From Aspidapion aeneum (taxonomy: Eukaryota; Arthropoda; Insecta; Coleoptera; Brentidae): a stretch of DNA of 64,000 nucleotides. Location: the NCBI GenBank assembly GCA_963576565.1, contig OY755042.1:12502262-12566261 (forward strand), in the 5' to 3' direction. The notes beneath the pieces are model-generated. The model searched no databases and was not told the DNA's origin. It saw nothing but the letters and a program-made list of their open reading frames with translations. The position numbers and the translations under genes were made by a program. Positions 30,801-37,491 of the stretch are shown here, piece after piece. Position 1 is the stretch's first letter; each line of letters opens with the position of its first letter.

Positions 30801-32676
30801 TTGTAATATGTTTGGAAAACTCGTCTAAAGAGCTATTGTGCTTCTTGAACATTATCACTTTCAACGCTGTACTTTAAAACTTGGAAATTAATTTAGGTTG
30901 GGCCAATGAGAACTTCTGATGAGCAAGATTTATTCTACAACATACTAAAGCTTACTTCTCATTAAAACATTCAACTAATATTTACTTAAACACGCTGTAG
31001 ATAATATTTTAAAAGCACAGATTAAAAATAATAAATAAATTGTAAATATATGTGATAGTAACATTGCGTTTATGTTTATAAAACCCGTCTAATGAGCCAT
31101 TATGCTTCATGAACATTATTTCTTTTAACACCCTGTATTTTAAAAACTGGTCACTAATTTAAGTTGGGCCCATGAGAACTTCTGATGAGCAAGGATTAAT
31201 ATACAATGTACTAAAGCTTGTTTCTCATTAAAACTTTCGACTTATATTTACTTAAACACCCTATAGGTAATTTTTTTTAGGAACAGATTAAAAATAATAA
31301 ATAAATCGTAAATATATGTAATAGTAACATTGCACATATGTTTGGAAAATCCGTCTTAAGTGCTATTATGCCTCTTGGACATTATCACTGCACCCTGTAC
31401 TTATTTCAAAAACTGGTTATTAATTTGAGTTGGGCCCATGAGAACTTTTGATAAGAAAGATTCAGTCTACAACATACCAAAATTTCGTGAAGTTTGACGG
31501 ATTACAGAAATCCCATAAGAGGTGTGCCTGATCCTTTGCCAATATTTGTTCTAGAAACCTGAAGATAAAAGCGAGCTGAAAGTCTGGAAATATAAAATTT
31601 TATTTGGAAAGATACTCAAGAGAAGAGGACCTAAAATGGATCCTTGTGGTAGGCCACCATTAAGGTCTACAGGTCTGGAGTCTCTACTACCCACCCTAAT
31701 TCTTTGGAATCTTTAGCCCAAATAGTTACATAAAAAAGTTTGGCAAAGAGCAAATTATGATGGAGAGTGTCAAAAGCTTTGCAAAAGCGTGCCCTAGTTT
31801 CTCCTTTGTCCCAGTTGCCAAAATAGCATCCAAAACCTTAAGGGCTCCCACGCACGAACGGTTTTTCAACCGCGCGGAAAAATAATTAAAACCGTCACTG
31901 AAAAATAATCGCTGGTGTGTTCAGATCATTGAGTTGTATAACGCCCTGAATGACTTCAGATACATTTAAAATAGCACGTTCTATCAAAGCGGTAAAACAA
32001 ACGCAGCGACAGGAAGGCAAAAAAACCGTTCGTGCTTATAAGCCCTTATAAGAGCTGAAGTTGTACGAAAACCTTGATTGAGTTTCAGAAAAAAGTTTAT
32101 TGTCATAAAAATGTTTAAAAATTTGTTTAGAAATAAATATTTCAAAGACTTTTGACAAAACGGACAATAAACTGATGGGTCTCAAGTCAGATAGTTCAGA
32201 GTTCAGACTTGAAACATTAAGCAATGGCAATAGGACAGCCTCTTTCCATTGTGTAGGAAAATCGCTGTTTTCAATGCAAAAATTAAAGATATGAGTCAGA
32301 AAGGGGACAATATATCAGCAAGATTGTATTTTAACAGGGGCGGATCTGGAAACTTCATTTGGGGGGGGGGCAGTATCATAATAAAAACTATTTTGTATGG
32401 TGACCAGGAGGTATATTCTGTGTGTCAAAACCAAATATATTGTGAGATTTGGGGGGGGGGATTTCCTCTTTTTATCCCTCCCGTAGAACCGCGCTTGACT
32501 CTACCTGTTTTAGGGAAACTACAAATCCACACATCCTCTTCGTCCACATTCCAATTGGCAATTTCGTTTTTCATGGTTAAAAATTTTTTAGGTAGGTAAA
32601 CGCCTTCTATTTCTTTTGACCACTTCTGCAAAACGTTTTCCATTTCATGAGATAATTCACTTGGCACTAAAACCAT
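6738..32676 (-). CDS. Cytosolic sulfotransferase, six-exon gene spanning 26 kb
   Basis: Transfers sulfonate from PAPS to small hydroxyl or amine acceptors in the cytosol (Sulfotransfer_1 family). Coding exons, 5' to 3' on the minus strand: 32676-32505, 23349-23268, 18429-18243, 13493-13373, 8883-8654, 6896-6738. They sum to 951 bp (316 residues plus TAG), close to the usual 290-340. Every junction has GT/AG and the phases match. Motifs in order: SFPKTG|TTWTQE (5'-phosphosulfate loop, split by intron 1), IKTHLPW (catalytic His), YVSRNPKDTCLSYYH (3'-phosphate Arg and Ser), FAPFWNHVLPFW, FLKYEDMK, and RQGKVGGYK near the C-terminus. The last is usually RKGxxGDWK, so Lys is replaced by Gln here. 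Start: the first ATG before the conserved N-terminus. Introns are full of mobile elements. No frameshift or stop is seen, so it is probably functional. Substrate unknown. Confidence 0.9.
7351..7478 (+). CDS. First exon, YqaJ/SWIM-type transposon-associated protein (fragment)
   Basis: ATG at 7351 opens MENGFSKADISNLPMLHSFM, then FFANNSDFCSVEFRNVKMLM, with a good donor GTAAGT right after 7478. The pattern (short acidic start, then FM.A.FF..N.DFCS.EFR.VK) is recalled from N-termini of insect proteins with SWIM and YqaJ nuclease domains. No later exon is found, so the gene is truncated. Family recall is from memory. Confidence 0.5.
7999..8281 (-). pseudogene. THAP zinc-finger domain exon, broken at its end
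   Basis: The THAP domain begins at MSYKWCVVPQC (ATG near 8185) and carries the C2CH pattern: C-x4-C, then LFFHVP, W-x-LARRDP and YICEDH. Normally CEDHF follows; here about 4 extra bases near 8008 turn CEDHFD into CEDHLC-stop just before a GTGAGT donor. THAP domains bind DNA and are found in P- and Kolobok-like transposases and domesticated factors. Because it converges with the MENGF exon, a transposon origin is likely. Confidence 0.7.
8654..8883 (-). CDS. Sulfotransferase gene 1, exon 5
   Basis: Acceptor TTTTTCAG then 230 bp encoding (V)NFAPFWNHVLPFWKI, VLFLKYEDMKRDL, FLEKSVTQTDIE and MSKNSAVNYDWL, then donor GTAAGT. The PFWNHV and KYEDMK blocks are typical of cytosolic sulfotransferases. 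Entry phase 1, exit phase 0, matching exons 4 and 6. Confidence 0.9.
8890..9720. other. Intron 4, non-coding
   Basis: AT-rich intron sequence. A roughly 55-bp imperfect duplication with TTATTTGGCATG(C/T)CTAATG occurs at about 9630-9710. No gene seen; an 88-codon frame at 9283 has no recognisable domain. Confidence 0.5.
9725..9866. repeat. Tandem duplication, 71-bp unit x2
   Basis: Two direct copies of a unit with CTGCGAGAGCTATCAACGAA and CTGTAAATCGGCAACGAAGC, offset 71 bp (9730 and 9801), nearly identical, hence recent. Confidence 0.85.
10128..10196. repeat. Minisatellite, CTGGGAATCAC-type unit (left block)
   Basis: Degenerate short repeats of CACCTGGGAATCA and GCTGGTAATCA preceded by GAATTCGCGGGTGGTAAT. 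The same leader and unit recur at 11415-11560. Confidence 0.7.
10267..10474. repeat. Tandem duplication, 104-bp unit x2
   Basis: TGTGCTTAAATCTTAAAATA begins at 10267 and again at 10371. The two 104-bp copies differ at only a base or so (GAACGGTAAG versus GAACAGTAAG). Confidence 0.9.
10670..11400. repeat. Degenerate TTTTCCAGA/TTTCCTGAACA repeat tract
   Basis: About 700 bp of tandem, diverged units of 10-20 bp built from TTTCCAGA, CTTTTCC, TGAACATTTCC. Chance ORFs on both strands inside it are repeat translations. It is bracketed by the two minisatellite blocks. Confidence 0.8.
11407..11580. repeat. 21-bp minisatellite (right block)
   Basis: Leader GAATTCGCGGGTGGTAATTA followed by about five copies of the 21-bp unit CTGGGAATCAC + TGGCAATCAC, closing with GCGAATTCCCCCTCG. 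The leader and closing GAATTC sequences are inverted relative to each other. Confidence 0.8.
11999..12575. mobile_element. Foldback/inverted-repeat element
   Basis: GTTCATATTCGTCTTTTGTC near 11999 and its inverse GACTAAGGCGAGTATGAAC ending near 12572 bound a region with further inverted words (TTGATTAGTCTTTGTC / GACAAAGACTAATCAA). The repeated TTTTGTCTTAGTC units lie in both arms. No transposase is seen. A GC-rich island (CGAAAAGCGCAAGCGCGCGG) lies near 12220. Confidence 0.6.
13373..13493 (-). CDS. Sulfotransferase gene 1, exon 4
   Basis: Acceptor CTTTTTAG, then 121 bp encoding LIYVSRNPKDTCLSYYHFSK, MVGDFNGSLEEFAQIFLAGK, then donor GTAAGC. RNPKD and the following Ser form the 3'-phosphate-binding site of PAPS. 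Entry phase 0, exit phase 1. Confidence 0.92.
13870..14074 (+). pseudogene. Tc1/mariner transposase, left half
   Basis: Degenerate frame PLTRDQKRNKY, WRIVLLNDESRYARFSD, RRIQVRK, then MVWREAVMGVE after frameshifts. This is the first-catalytic-Asp region of a Tc1/mariner DDE transposase (usually FSDESRF...VWR...GGSVMVWG). It continues at about 15200 beyond an inserted LINE. Confidence 0.75.
14075..15200 (-). pseudogene. LINE-C: CR1/L2-like reverse transcriptase, 5'-truncated, inserted in a mariner
   Basis: The minus-strand frame at 15196-14768 reads ILFADDTTIVV (catalytic box), FDTWCAKNQLILNLNKTTCV, LLGVYLDE and AIYRLKHM. The 14730-14419 frame holds the C-terminus, with stops between them. The 3' end is a tail of ATTCT repeats (14075-14106 on the plus strand as AGAAT). 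Pentamer-tailed, FADDT-type elements are CR1/L2/Daphne-like. The start is truncated next to the mariner half at about 15200. Confidence 0.8.
15200..15672 (+). pseudogene. Tc1/mariner transposase, right half
   Basis: RGNMNGLQYQENIIEEV, FLDDNAGSHRRR (second catalytic Asp), LPVPPNSPDF (third), then a one-base frameshift near 15413 followed by IKHACDELQKAL, LPELWNAIPQKAF and ESVPRCQAEVDVHGDYT. Order and motifs match Tc1-like transposases. With the 13870-14074 piece it forms one gene split by LINE-C. Terminal repeats were not identified. Confidence 0.8.
15673..17120. repeat. Non-coding intron with an approximately 200-bp duplication
   Basis: The block with TTTTTAATTTTAATGA, AAATTAATAATTTACTTTT and TTTCTAGTTACAAAAAAGTT near 16097-16290 is repeated near 16295-16460. 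The rest is AT-rich with no recognisable gene. Confidence 0.55.
17124..17917 (-). pseudogene. LINE-B: RTE-like reverse transcriptase remnant
   Basis: Minus-strand frame with KNIGLSMNCTKTKVIT and EYEIYIYLGQIIKLKKENQT is the post-catalytic thumb region of RTE-type elements (usually YLGH.I...DNQT.EI). Further frames continue toward 17140 with many breaks. The 3' end carries a short AGAT/TAGA tail at 17124-17142. Different from LINE-A. Confidence 0.7.
18243..18429 (-). CDS. Sulfotransferase gene 1, exon 3
   Basis: Acceptor GATGTTTTAG, then 187 bp encoding (R)ASCLVRYPHVKFFLPL, PTPVTASMKYL, a Lys-rich NKKKKKQ, then IPQCIKTHLPWNLLPMEI and EIKRPK, then donor GTATAT. KTHLPW holds the catalytic histidine. 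The Lys-rich patch replaces a normally less basic stretch and is coded by an A-rich run, so a compensated length change is possible. Phases match exons 2 and 4. Confidence 0.85.
18685..18876. mobile_element. Degraded hAT MITE, same family as 43700
   Basis: Starts CAGTGTTGCGTGCCTGAAGG, followed by GACAGCTAAAACGGGCGCC and GCGACCAAC(A)AAAAAGGTCAT. Its right part has GACGCTTCGGGCACCAAAAG and GGGCGCCAGTACCC. These blocks align, inverted, with the 242-bp hAT MITE at 43700-43941. No clean target duplication is seen. Confidence 0.6.
19470..22760. mobile_element. Long terminal-inverted-repeat element (about 3.3 kb)
   Basis: The left arm (about 19470-19895: TTATTTATTTTAAACACGAC, GGTTAGTAAGTA, AACCGTTTTCAAG, ACTACTTGGTGTG, TGCATAAGG-type words) recurs inverted at about 22390-22757. 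Arms are imperfect, 370-425 bp. No transposase is recognised inside. A second inverted-repeat unit is nested at 20262-22272. Confidence 0.7.
20262..22272. mobile_element. Nested inverted-repeat element (about 2.0 kb)
   Basis: ACCCAACAAACATTTA at about 20263 and TAAATGTTAGTTGGGT near 22257-22271 are inverted ends; CTACTA/TAGTAG-rich subterminal sequence occurs on both sides. It lies wholly within the 19470-22760 element. Interior is non-coding apart from short chance frames. Confidence 0.5.
23007..23153. mobile_element. Short MITE with perfect 20-bp terminal repeats
   Basis: GTCCTTAAATTAAGTAACGC at 23007-23026 and its exact complement ending at 23153 bound a 147-bp non-coding unit. No target duplication is clear. 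Confidence 0.75.
23268..23349 (-). CDS. Sulfotransferase gene 1, exon 2
   Basis: Acceptor TACTACTATAG, then 82 bp encoding (G)TTWTQEMVWLLMNNLDY, KQAQKNLLK, then donor GTCACC. TTWTQE completes the P-loop-like SFPKTGTTW signature begun in exon 1. Lies 35 bp from an inverted-repeat element. Confidence 0.9.
23384..24092. mobile_element. 709-bp long-inverted-repeat DNA element
   Basis: Begins CCGGGTGGGCCAAAAAAAAC with CGGACAATTTTTTT and ends with the inverse (AAAAAAATTGTCCG, TTTTTTTTGGGCTACCCCG). Arms of roughly 300 bp share further inverted words (AAGATGGCGGACAAA, AAACGAGCAT / GAATAAACGAGC, GCAACACAAGAATAAACG). Non-coding, probably a mariner-type foldback MITE. Confidence 0.8.
24214..25052 (+). 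mobile_element. Internally deleted hAT copy, left partner of an opposed pair
   Basis: Runs from GGCAGCGCCGCGCGGGGCAA to CATCAGCGGCCACTG. Carries the start of a transposase (ATG at 24480, MEINTVDYII) and a fragment ENWLCGCE matching the TTF-type zinc-finger region of the copy at 25590. It then jumps to the 3' terminal segment (CCCCCAATTTATAACGTCA). It is inverted relative to the second copy. Confidence 0.65.
25590..26390 (-). mobile_element. Internally deleted hAT copy with TTF-type zinc-finger transposase N-terminus
   Basis: The end CAGTGGCGGCTGGTGACG is at about 25592. On the minus strand MEINPVDYIISCANL starts near 26153, and the frame 26007-25720 encodes YDDENWLCGCEKRNAFFCF, WVTKAMCDIKH, then EHNENVTKNRHILGRLIDC and FEVALRGHKKE. 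This is the N-terminal TTF-type zinc-finger and linker of ZMYM/hAT-like transposases, upstream of the missing DUF4371/hAT catalytic core. A G11 run lies near its end. Confidence 0.75.
26555..28537 (-). mobile_element. LINE-A copy 2, 5'-truncated insertion with 13-bp target duplication
   Basis: LINE-A body 26568-28524, flanked by TAATAACAAAAAC at 26555-26567 and 28525-28537. The 3' end (left) is an AGT-repeat tail. Minus-strand pieces: TYLKWLSTKEQRELKIYRET near 28380; 28272-27685 with VWKFISTVKIPTKEKV, KKLKSGKASGPGEIYAEMLK and HKKGNKLDCNNYRGISV; and 27397-26801 with LQFADDQVIVANDKEDMEYM, YLGVTFDKTGTDCKELEKR and KVIGCLNSILWSRE. FADD is intact, but frameshifts and an internal deletion between 27780 and 27690 break it. 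The end of the C-terminus reads RRKRGRPKLE-like in another frame. Confidence 0.88.
28525..28892. mobile_element. Palindromic MITE (about 370 bp)
   Basis: The left arm (ATAACAAAAACATTT, AAGTACGCGA, AAAGAATTGAGATAAAA, GAAAGGTTCTTACTAGTTTA) and right arm (inverse, ending AAATGTTTTTGTTATGA) face each other across about 80 bp. LINE-A copy 2 inserted at its left tip and duplicated part of it. Confidence 0.8.
29010..29590. repeat. Satellite-like tandem array, about 130-141 bp, 4-5 units
   Basis: Units begin at about 29020, 29100, 29232, 29372 and 29513 with TAGTTTTATCATAGTTCCTATCAG, CCAAAGCTCAGCTCTCTAG, GGAAGTGGGCA and AGGGGAGGGAAGTAAATTA-type segments. The 129-codon frame at 28950-29339 is repeat translation, not a gene. 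Confidence 0.85.
29600..30094 (-). pseudogene. LINE-D, 3' part of reverse transcriptase
   Basis: Minus-strand frame with SIENGLKLNPNKSAVIYFDP, then AAWSRQNFNVLINNLRV and KKLGVVFNIQF: the region after the YADD box in CR1/Jockey-type elements. It is separated from the 5' part (31544-32335) by a foldback element inserted in the catalytic region. Confidence 0.7.
30095..31543. mobile_element. Foldback element with internally repeated arms
   Basis: The outer 120 bp (AAGGATCAGGCACACCTCTTA, TCTGTAATCCGTCAAA, TTTTGGTATGTT) are inverted between 30095 and 31543. Each arm is made of direct subrepeats marked by TGGGCCCAACT or its inverse: left arm 30202 and 30437 (period 235), right arm 30897, 31163 and 31429 (period 266). 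Each contains ACAGGGTGT and TTTAAAACATTATCTACAGG-like words. Central spacer about 30670-30790. No ORF. Arms built of subrepeats are the hallmark of FB/foldback elements. Confidence 0.82.
31544..32335 (-). pseudogene. LINE-D, 5' part of reverse transcriptase, broken by a MITE
   Basis: Minus-strand pieces: IENSDFPTQWKEAVLLPLLN, LRPISLLSVLSKVFEIFIS, KQIFKHFYDNKLF, then a 206-bp MITE, then KVLDAILATGTKEK, HAFAKAFDTLHHNLLF and QGSILGPLLLSIF. These are RT motifs 0-4 of a CR1/Jockey-type element; the YADD region is lost at the foldback insertion. Confidence 0.8.
31841..32046. mobile_element. 206-bp MITE inside LINE-D
   Basis: Ends AGGGCTCCCACGCACGAACG and its near inverse (CGTTCGTGCTTATAAGCCCT). 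TA (or TTA) is duplicated at both sides. Removing the element with one TA rejoins the LINE frame (SSY then KVLDAILATG), confirming the boundaries. Superfamily unclear (Tc1/mariner by TA, or PIF/Harbinger by TTA). Confidence 0.85.
32336..32497. mobile_element. hAT-like MITE abutting the sulfotransferase exon 1 donor
   Basis: Left end CAGGGGCGGATCTGG, right end CCGTAGAACCGCGCTTG, imperfect inverted repeats typical of hAT MITEs, with two internal G10-type runs. No matching 8-bp duplication is seen. Its right end is 7 bp from the exon 1/intron 1 junction at 32504/32505. Confidence 0.5.
32505..32676 (-). CDS. Sulfotransferase gene 1, exon 1 (N-terminus)
   Basis: ATG at 32676 in the context AAAATGG opens MVLVPSELSHEMENVLQKWS, GVYLPKKFLTMKNEIANWNV, DEEDVWICSFPKTG, then donor GTAGAG. 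The start fits family length and no earlier in-frame ATG is apparent. A 5' UTR exon upstream cannot be excluded. Confidence 0.9.
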
Positions 32677-32994
32677 TTTAAAAGCGTCTGAATTTTGCGC
32701 AACAAGAAAAACGTAGCTGCAGCACTTATGCTAAACTGTATTTTTATTCTGGCAAATTTATAAAAAATTATTGCAATTTATAAAGCAGATGGGCTCAAGT
32801 AAACAAAACTGATATCATTGGGGCAAGGCTATTATGGATTAGCTGATAACATGCCGAAAACATTTTGGTTTTATTTGGTCCCTAATAAAAACTAGGTACA
32901 GTGCGATCATTTATGCATGCACACACATCTGCTTATTTTAAGCTTTAGAATTTTCAAATAAAAAGCCGAGAAAATAGTATTGCCTAAAGATTCA

Positions 32995-34385
32995 TACTAC
33001 TACTACTATGTCGGTTTAGAACGTTTTTCCACGTTGTCCGACGCCTATTCTCCACCTCTTTCGATCCTGACAATCATCTATCTATCAGGTTTTTTGACTC
33101 ATTGATCTTTGGATTGACTTTTCCAGTCCAGTTGAGGACGCTATCTTTTTCTGTCCCTATTGGTTGCCATTCTAGGACCTGTTCTGATAATATTTCGTCG
33201 TTCATCCATTGTACATGGCCATATCATATCAGTTGTCTTTTAGTGATGTCATCTGTTATGCTTCCCTCGATTCACATTCTTTCTTTTATGATCTCATTTC
33301 TTATGTGATCTGTTCTAGATATTCTCATTGATCTTCTTATTGCATCCATTTCGACACTTTCCATTTTTGTTTTTTATTTTTCTGTTATGCGAAAAGTCTC
33401 TATTCCATACAACAGCGTGCTTTTCACCGTTGTTTCATATATGTTAAATTTTACATTCTTTTTTATTTCTGCTTCATAAAATACTGTTAAGACATCCACT
33501 AACCTTTCCCTTTCTTTCTTTTATTTCTTATATGATCTGTTCTAGATATTCTAATTTTTCTGTTAAGCGACAAGTGTCTATTCCATACAACAGCGTGCTT
33601 TTCACTATTGTTTCAATTTTACAATATTTTTTATCTCTCTGCTCCATAAAATACTGTTAAGACATCTAATAACCTTTTTAGCTTTTACTATTCTTTTTTC
33701 CAATTCTTTACAGTCTGTTCCAGTCTTATCAAATGTGACAGCTAAGTATACATACTCACTGCATGGAGATCTTGTTTGTCCATTCTCTAGTTCTAACTCA
33801 CTTATTCGTTTCCAATATATAAGTACTGTGTCTTGTCCACGTTCACTGCGTTAGCCCCCACTTTTGGTATTCTTCCGTTAACTTTCTCATCATATACTCC
33901 ATGTCTTCTCTATCATTAGTTTCAATTACTTGGTTATCAGCAAACTGTAGTGTGTATATAGTAAATCGGTCGTTAAGTTGTATTACCAGGTCGTGTACTT
34001 TACGTTTCCAGTTTTTTAGAGCTACTGCGATATATATTTTAAAAAGAGTTGGAGAGATACAACATCCCTGTCTTAAGCCTTTCGTTACCATGAATTCTTT
34101 TGAAAGTCGATTTCCAATTTTAGTTTTAGATTTTGACCCTTTGAGTAGTTCTTTTATCGCTTATAATTTTTTTACTGGAATGATATCATATGGTTTGTGT
34201 AGGTCCACAAAGGTAACAAGAGTGTCTACATTGCTGGCACTCCTTTTCTCAATTACTTGTTTTAGACAAAAAACATTATCACTACAAGATCTGCCTGCAT
34301 GAAACCCACTTTGTTATTCTTCATGTTCATGAAAATCATTCTCTATTAGATCTAGGATGGAATGGATTGCTGTAATGTTAAGCAT
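32995..34385 (-). pseudogene. LINE-A copy 3, degenerate
   Basis: Left end is the AGT-type tail followed by the same 3' sequence as the 26568 copy. Minus-strand frames: LQFADNQVIETNDRED (FADD has become FADN), MVTKGLRQGCCISPTLFKIY and GFHAGRSCSDNVFCLKQ. A roughly 130-bp partial duplication lies near 33480-33610. No target duplication found. Confidence 0.8.
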
Positions 34386-34671
34386 GCCTTGTTTTTAAAT
34401 TTGATGCCCCGAGCAAAAATTTTCTCTCCTTTGTTAAGATGCGTCCAACTTTTGACCCAAGCAGGCAACGCCGCTGTTTTAACCAATCAAATTTTTAAAC
34501 TATGAAAAAACAACAACAACACCCAGTACTTCCCAAAATAGTTTTGCCGTCTTTAATAATTTATTTAAAAAAGTGAAAATTCTTAAATTTTTGGAAGAAT
34601 ATTTGGGAGATGTTGAAATCGAGATGGTTTTACTCGATTTCGTAGAATTTGGTTGTCCTTGTCGGTACAAC

Positions 34672-34857
34672 CAGGGCTGGATAGGGAACCGTAAACCAGC
34701 CTGGGAAAAAATATGCCCCCGGCCCAAAAATCTACTGCTCCACAGGCCGATAAAGCACCTGCCCATAAGGAACGTCCTATAATTCACCGGCCCAAAAAGA
34801 ACCGAACCGAACCGGACCGGGATTTTTTCATTTTCCCATATGACCCATCCACCCCTG
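34672..34857. mobile_element. 186-bp hAT MITE
   Basis: Ends CAGGGCTGGATAGGG and CCCATCCACCCCTG. Flanks GGTACAAC (34664-34671) and GGTAGAAC (34858-34865) match at 7 of 8 bases, as expected of an 8-bp hAT duplication. Contains GAACCGAACCGAACCGGACC. Confidence 0.75.
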
Positions 34858-34865
34858 GGTAGAAC

Positions 34866-35690
34866 TAAAGGATTAAAAATTATAATGAACTTAGGGTAAA
34901 TGCAAGGGTTTTCTTACACTGGTCAGTCCTATCCTACTCTTACCGCTGTACTTACCAGGCTATGAACAACTGGTTAACCCGAAAATCGGACGAAAATACT
35001 GTAATAAAAAGTAGATCTAACTTTATTTAAAATATTTTTCTTCCTTACAAATCTTTTTGTAATCGATACATAGGTATATTTTTTCACAAAAACATTGTGT
35101 CAAAAAAATCAAAATCTAACCGTTATCTCTTGCAATAAAGTTTTTCAAAATCATTTTTATTTCTTTGAAGTTTTTTTTGCAGGTTTTATTAAAAAAACTT
35201 GTTTTTTACTCTATTTACTCACAAAACACAAAAAGACACCTTCACTTTAATCACAACACTCTGTTATTAGGTATTGTCAGATGGCTATGCCAGACGGGTA
35301 ACATTATGTGACCAGCATCTTATCTTTAAGTTATCTTTACGCAGCTCTTAAGGAACAGTAAAGTCGAAAAAGGGTGACTTAATTTTAACTGCCTGCCTTT
35401 AATTTCGGTGCAACGAAATTTTACTAAATAAGTCATTCTTTGGGCTAAGTGACGAAAAAAAAGTCGGTGCGATGGGCCCTAAATCAATTTAGTGTGCCGT
35501 TTAATTGGCAAATCAGAGTATAATCAAACTTTTATCACTTATAAATATCAAAAATGTCTAAGCAGGTTACATTAAATTGCGTCGAAATTTTGTGCGAAAA
35601 ATGGTCCAGGTTATTTAAAAAAAACTTGCTTTTTTTTTAAAAAGTCTAGGGGTCATCGGCACCGTAAAATTTGTGCAGCGTCCAACAGGA
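34866..35690. other. Non-coding stretch
   Basis: AT-rich with no domain-bearing frame, RNA gene or clear repeat recognised. Confidence 0.4.
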
Positions 35691-35706
35691 TTTGGCTCCT
35701 ATGAGG

Positions 35707-35772
35707 ACCTGTCGGGTCCTGTCGGGTCCTGTCGGGTGCTGTCGAGTCCTGTTTCAAGCCCTGTCGGGTCCT
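35707..35772. repeat. 10-bp minisatellite GTCGGGTCCT
   Basis: About five units of CTGTCGGGTC with one interruption. Related words (CCTATGGGGTCCTGTTGTGTCC) appear again near 35958. Confidence 0.75.
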
Positions 35773-35993
35773 TTTTAGCCAAAAAATGTATTGCATCGAA
35801 AAAATGTATCAATTTTTTTTATTGCATGACAAAAAAGTCGTCTACAAAATTTTTTCATTTCCCTAAATAAACTTTTTGTTGAATTTTTTTTTCATTGCCC
35901 CATGACCAAACAAATCCTTGGCCAATTTTTTTTTAATTTTGCTCAAAATAACTTGAGTCCTATGGGGTCCTGTTGTGTCCTAGTGTAAAGTTT

Positions 35994-37089
35994 GTACAGG
36001 CTCTTTTATTATAAACGTTCCCTGAAGAAAAGTTTATTGGTATTAGTCCTACCAGGTTCATACAAAAGTTTTCAAGAAGGGGTCATTTTTTGCACATTTG
36101 ATAGCATTTCTGTCAAACATGACATTTGTAGTTTACACGGTAATTACAAATTATATATATTTTTAACTGGAACACCCAGTATATTGTTAATTTTTTCAAA
36201 TGTACTAAAAATCCCCATTTCAAAAATACCACTCATAGTGGGAGAGTTTTTTCTTTATGAGACATCCAGAAATAATTTTAAGAAAATGCATTAACAGAGT
36301 TTCCAATATAAGAACCCAGTATTGTTATTGCTTCCTTTTTCTATCAAAATGACATCTTTTTGGAAGCTTCCAAGCTGCTAATAAAATCAATACCGGATTG
36401 TTACATTGCAAATCCTGTTAATGCATTTTATTAAAATTATCTCTGGATATTTCAAAAACCCCACTATGATTGGTATTGTTGGAAATAGAATCTTTAGGAG
36501 GCTTTAAAAAATCAAAAATACATTGGGTGCTCCATTTAAAATAAATGGATCCATGACGGATCTGATACCTTCCTAGCTAGCCTATTGGCTAGCACAAGTG
36601 AAGCTATAATAATCAGCCTTAATAGCACTTTTTCGTAAATATCTCGGAAACTAATGCTCCTACGAAGTTTTTGGAGACACAAATTATTGAACAAAATGTC
36701 TAACATATTTCGAAAACCGCATATTGATGCGATGCTCCGTTAAAAAGTTTGCATTTTTAAAAAAATTTAAATGTTAAAAAAACTGTCATTAACATTAATG
36801 GATTTTGACCAAAAACTAATTCAGCACACACAGAAAGACATCACGACGATATTGATAGATAGGTCAAAATACATCCATATAACATATTTTCGGTGTTCTC
36901 TTAAAAGAATCGTCCAAAAACAATACCTTCTCTAGCCATTGCTGCTCGGGCTAGGAAAGGAGAAATAATTGACAGAATTGCTGTCAAATGTGCAACAAAA
37001 CTACCTTCTTTTAAATGCTTTTAGTCTGAACCTCGTAGGGAGCAAAAAACTTTTCTTCAGGGAACGTTTATAATGAAAGACCCTGTACA
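35994..37089. mobile_element. About 1.1-kb terminal-inverted-repeat element
   Basis: GTACAGGCTCTTTTATTATA and AACGTTCCCTGAAGAAAAGT at the left are inverted at the right end (ACTTTTCTTCAGGGAACGTT, TATAATGAAAGACCCTGTAC). A terminal TA is consistent with Tc1/mariner-type insertion. No transposase is recognised. Confidence 0.75.
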
Positions 37090-37196
37090 GTACAAAAAAA
37101 GTACTTTTGAATTTTTTTAAAATGTGAATAGGCCGGTATTAAATAACATTTTGTTTTAATTTATAAAATGTTATTTTGAATTTTTTTTCTTTATTA

Positions 37197-37491
37197 GAGA
37201 ATTATTGAAATACATTCAGGCTATAATTGTGCCAGGCACTATTTTGGCACATTCACATTGAAAACTGACAGTTAATCCTTCAAAATTGACATACCAAAGT
37301 CAAATATAAAACTTTCGTCGTTTATTTTCAATTAATAAAAGAAGGCACTGTTTATTCCGGTTCATATAATAAAGAAAGGCCGTGTGTTGAAAGATCACAG
37401 CTGATATTACAATGTGAAGGTGTCAAAATTGCGCCTGGCACTATTATAGCCTGGCGCACTATTATAGCCTGGCTTTATTTCAATAATTCTC
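37197..37491. mobile_element. MITE family M, copy 2
   Basis: 295 bp between TA dinucleotides at 37195-37196 and 37492-37493. Ends GAGAATTATTGAAATA and its inverse. It shares GTGCCAGGCACTATT, CTTCAAAATTGACATACCAA and TATTCCGG words with the 1425 copy. A 20-bp internal duplication (CTGGCGCACTATTATAGC / CTGGCACTATTATAGC) lies near the right end. Confidence 0.8.
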
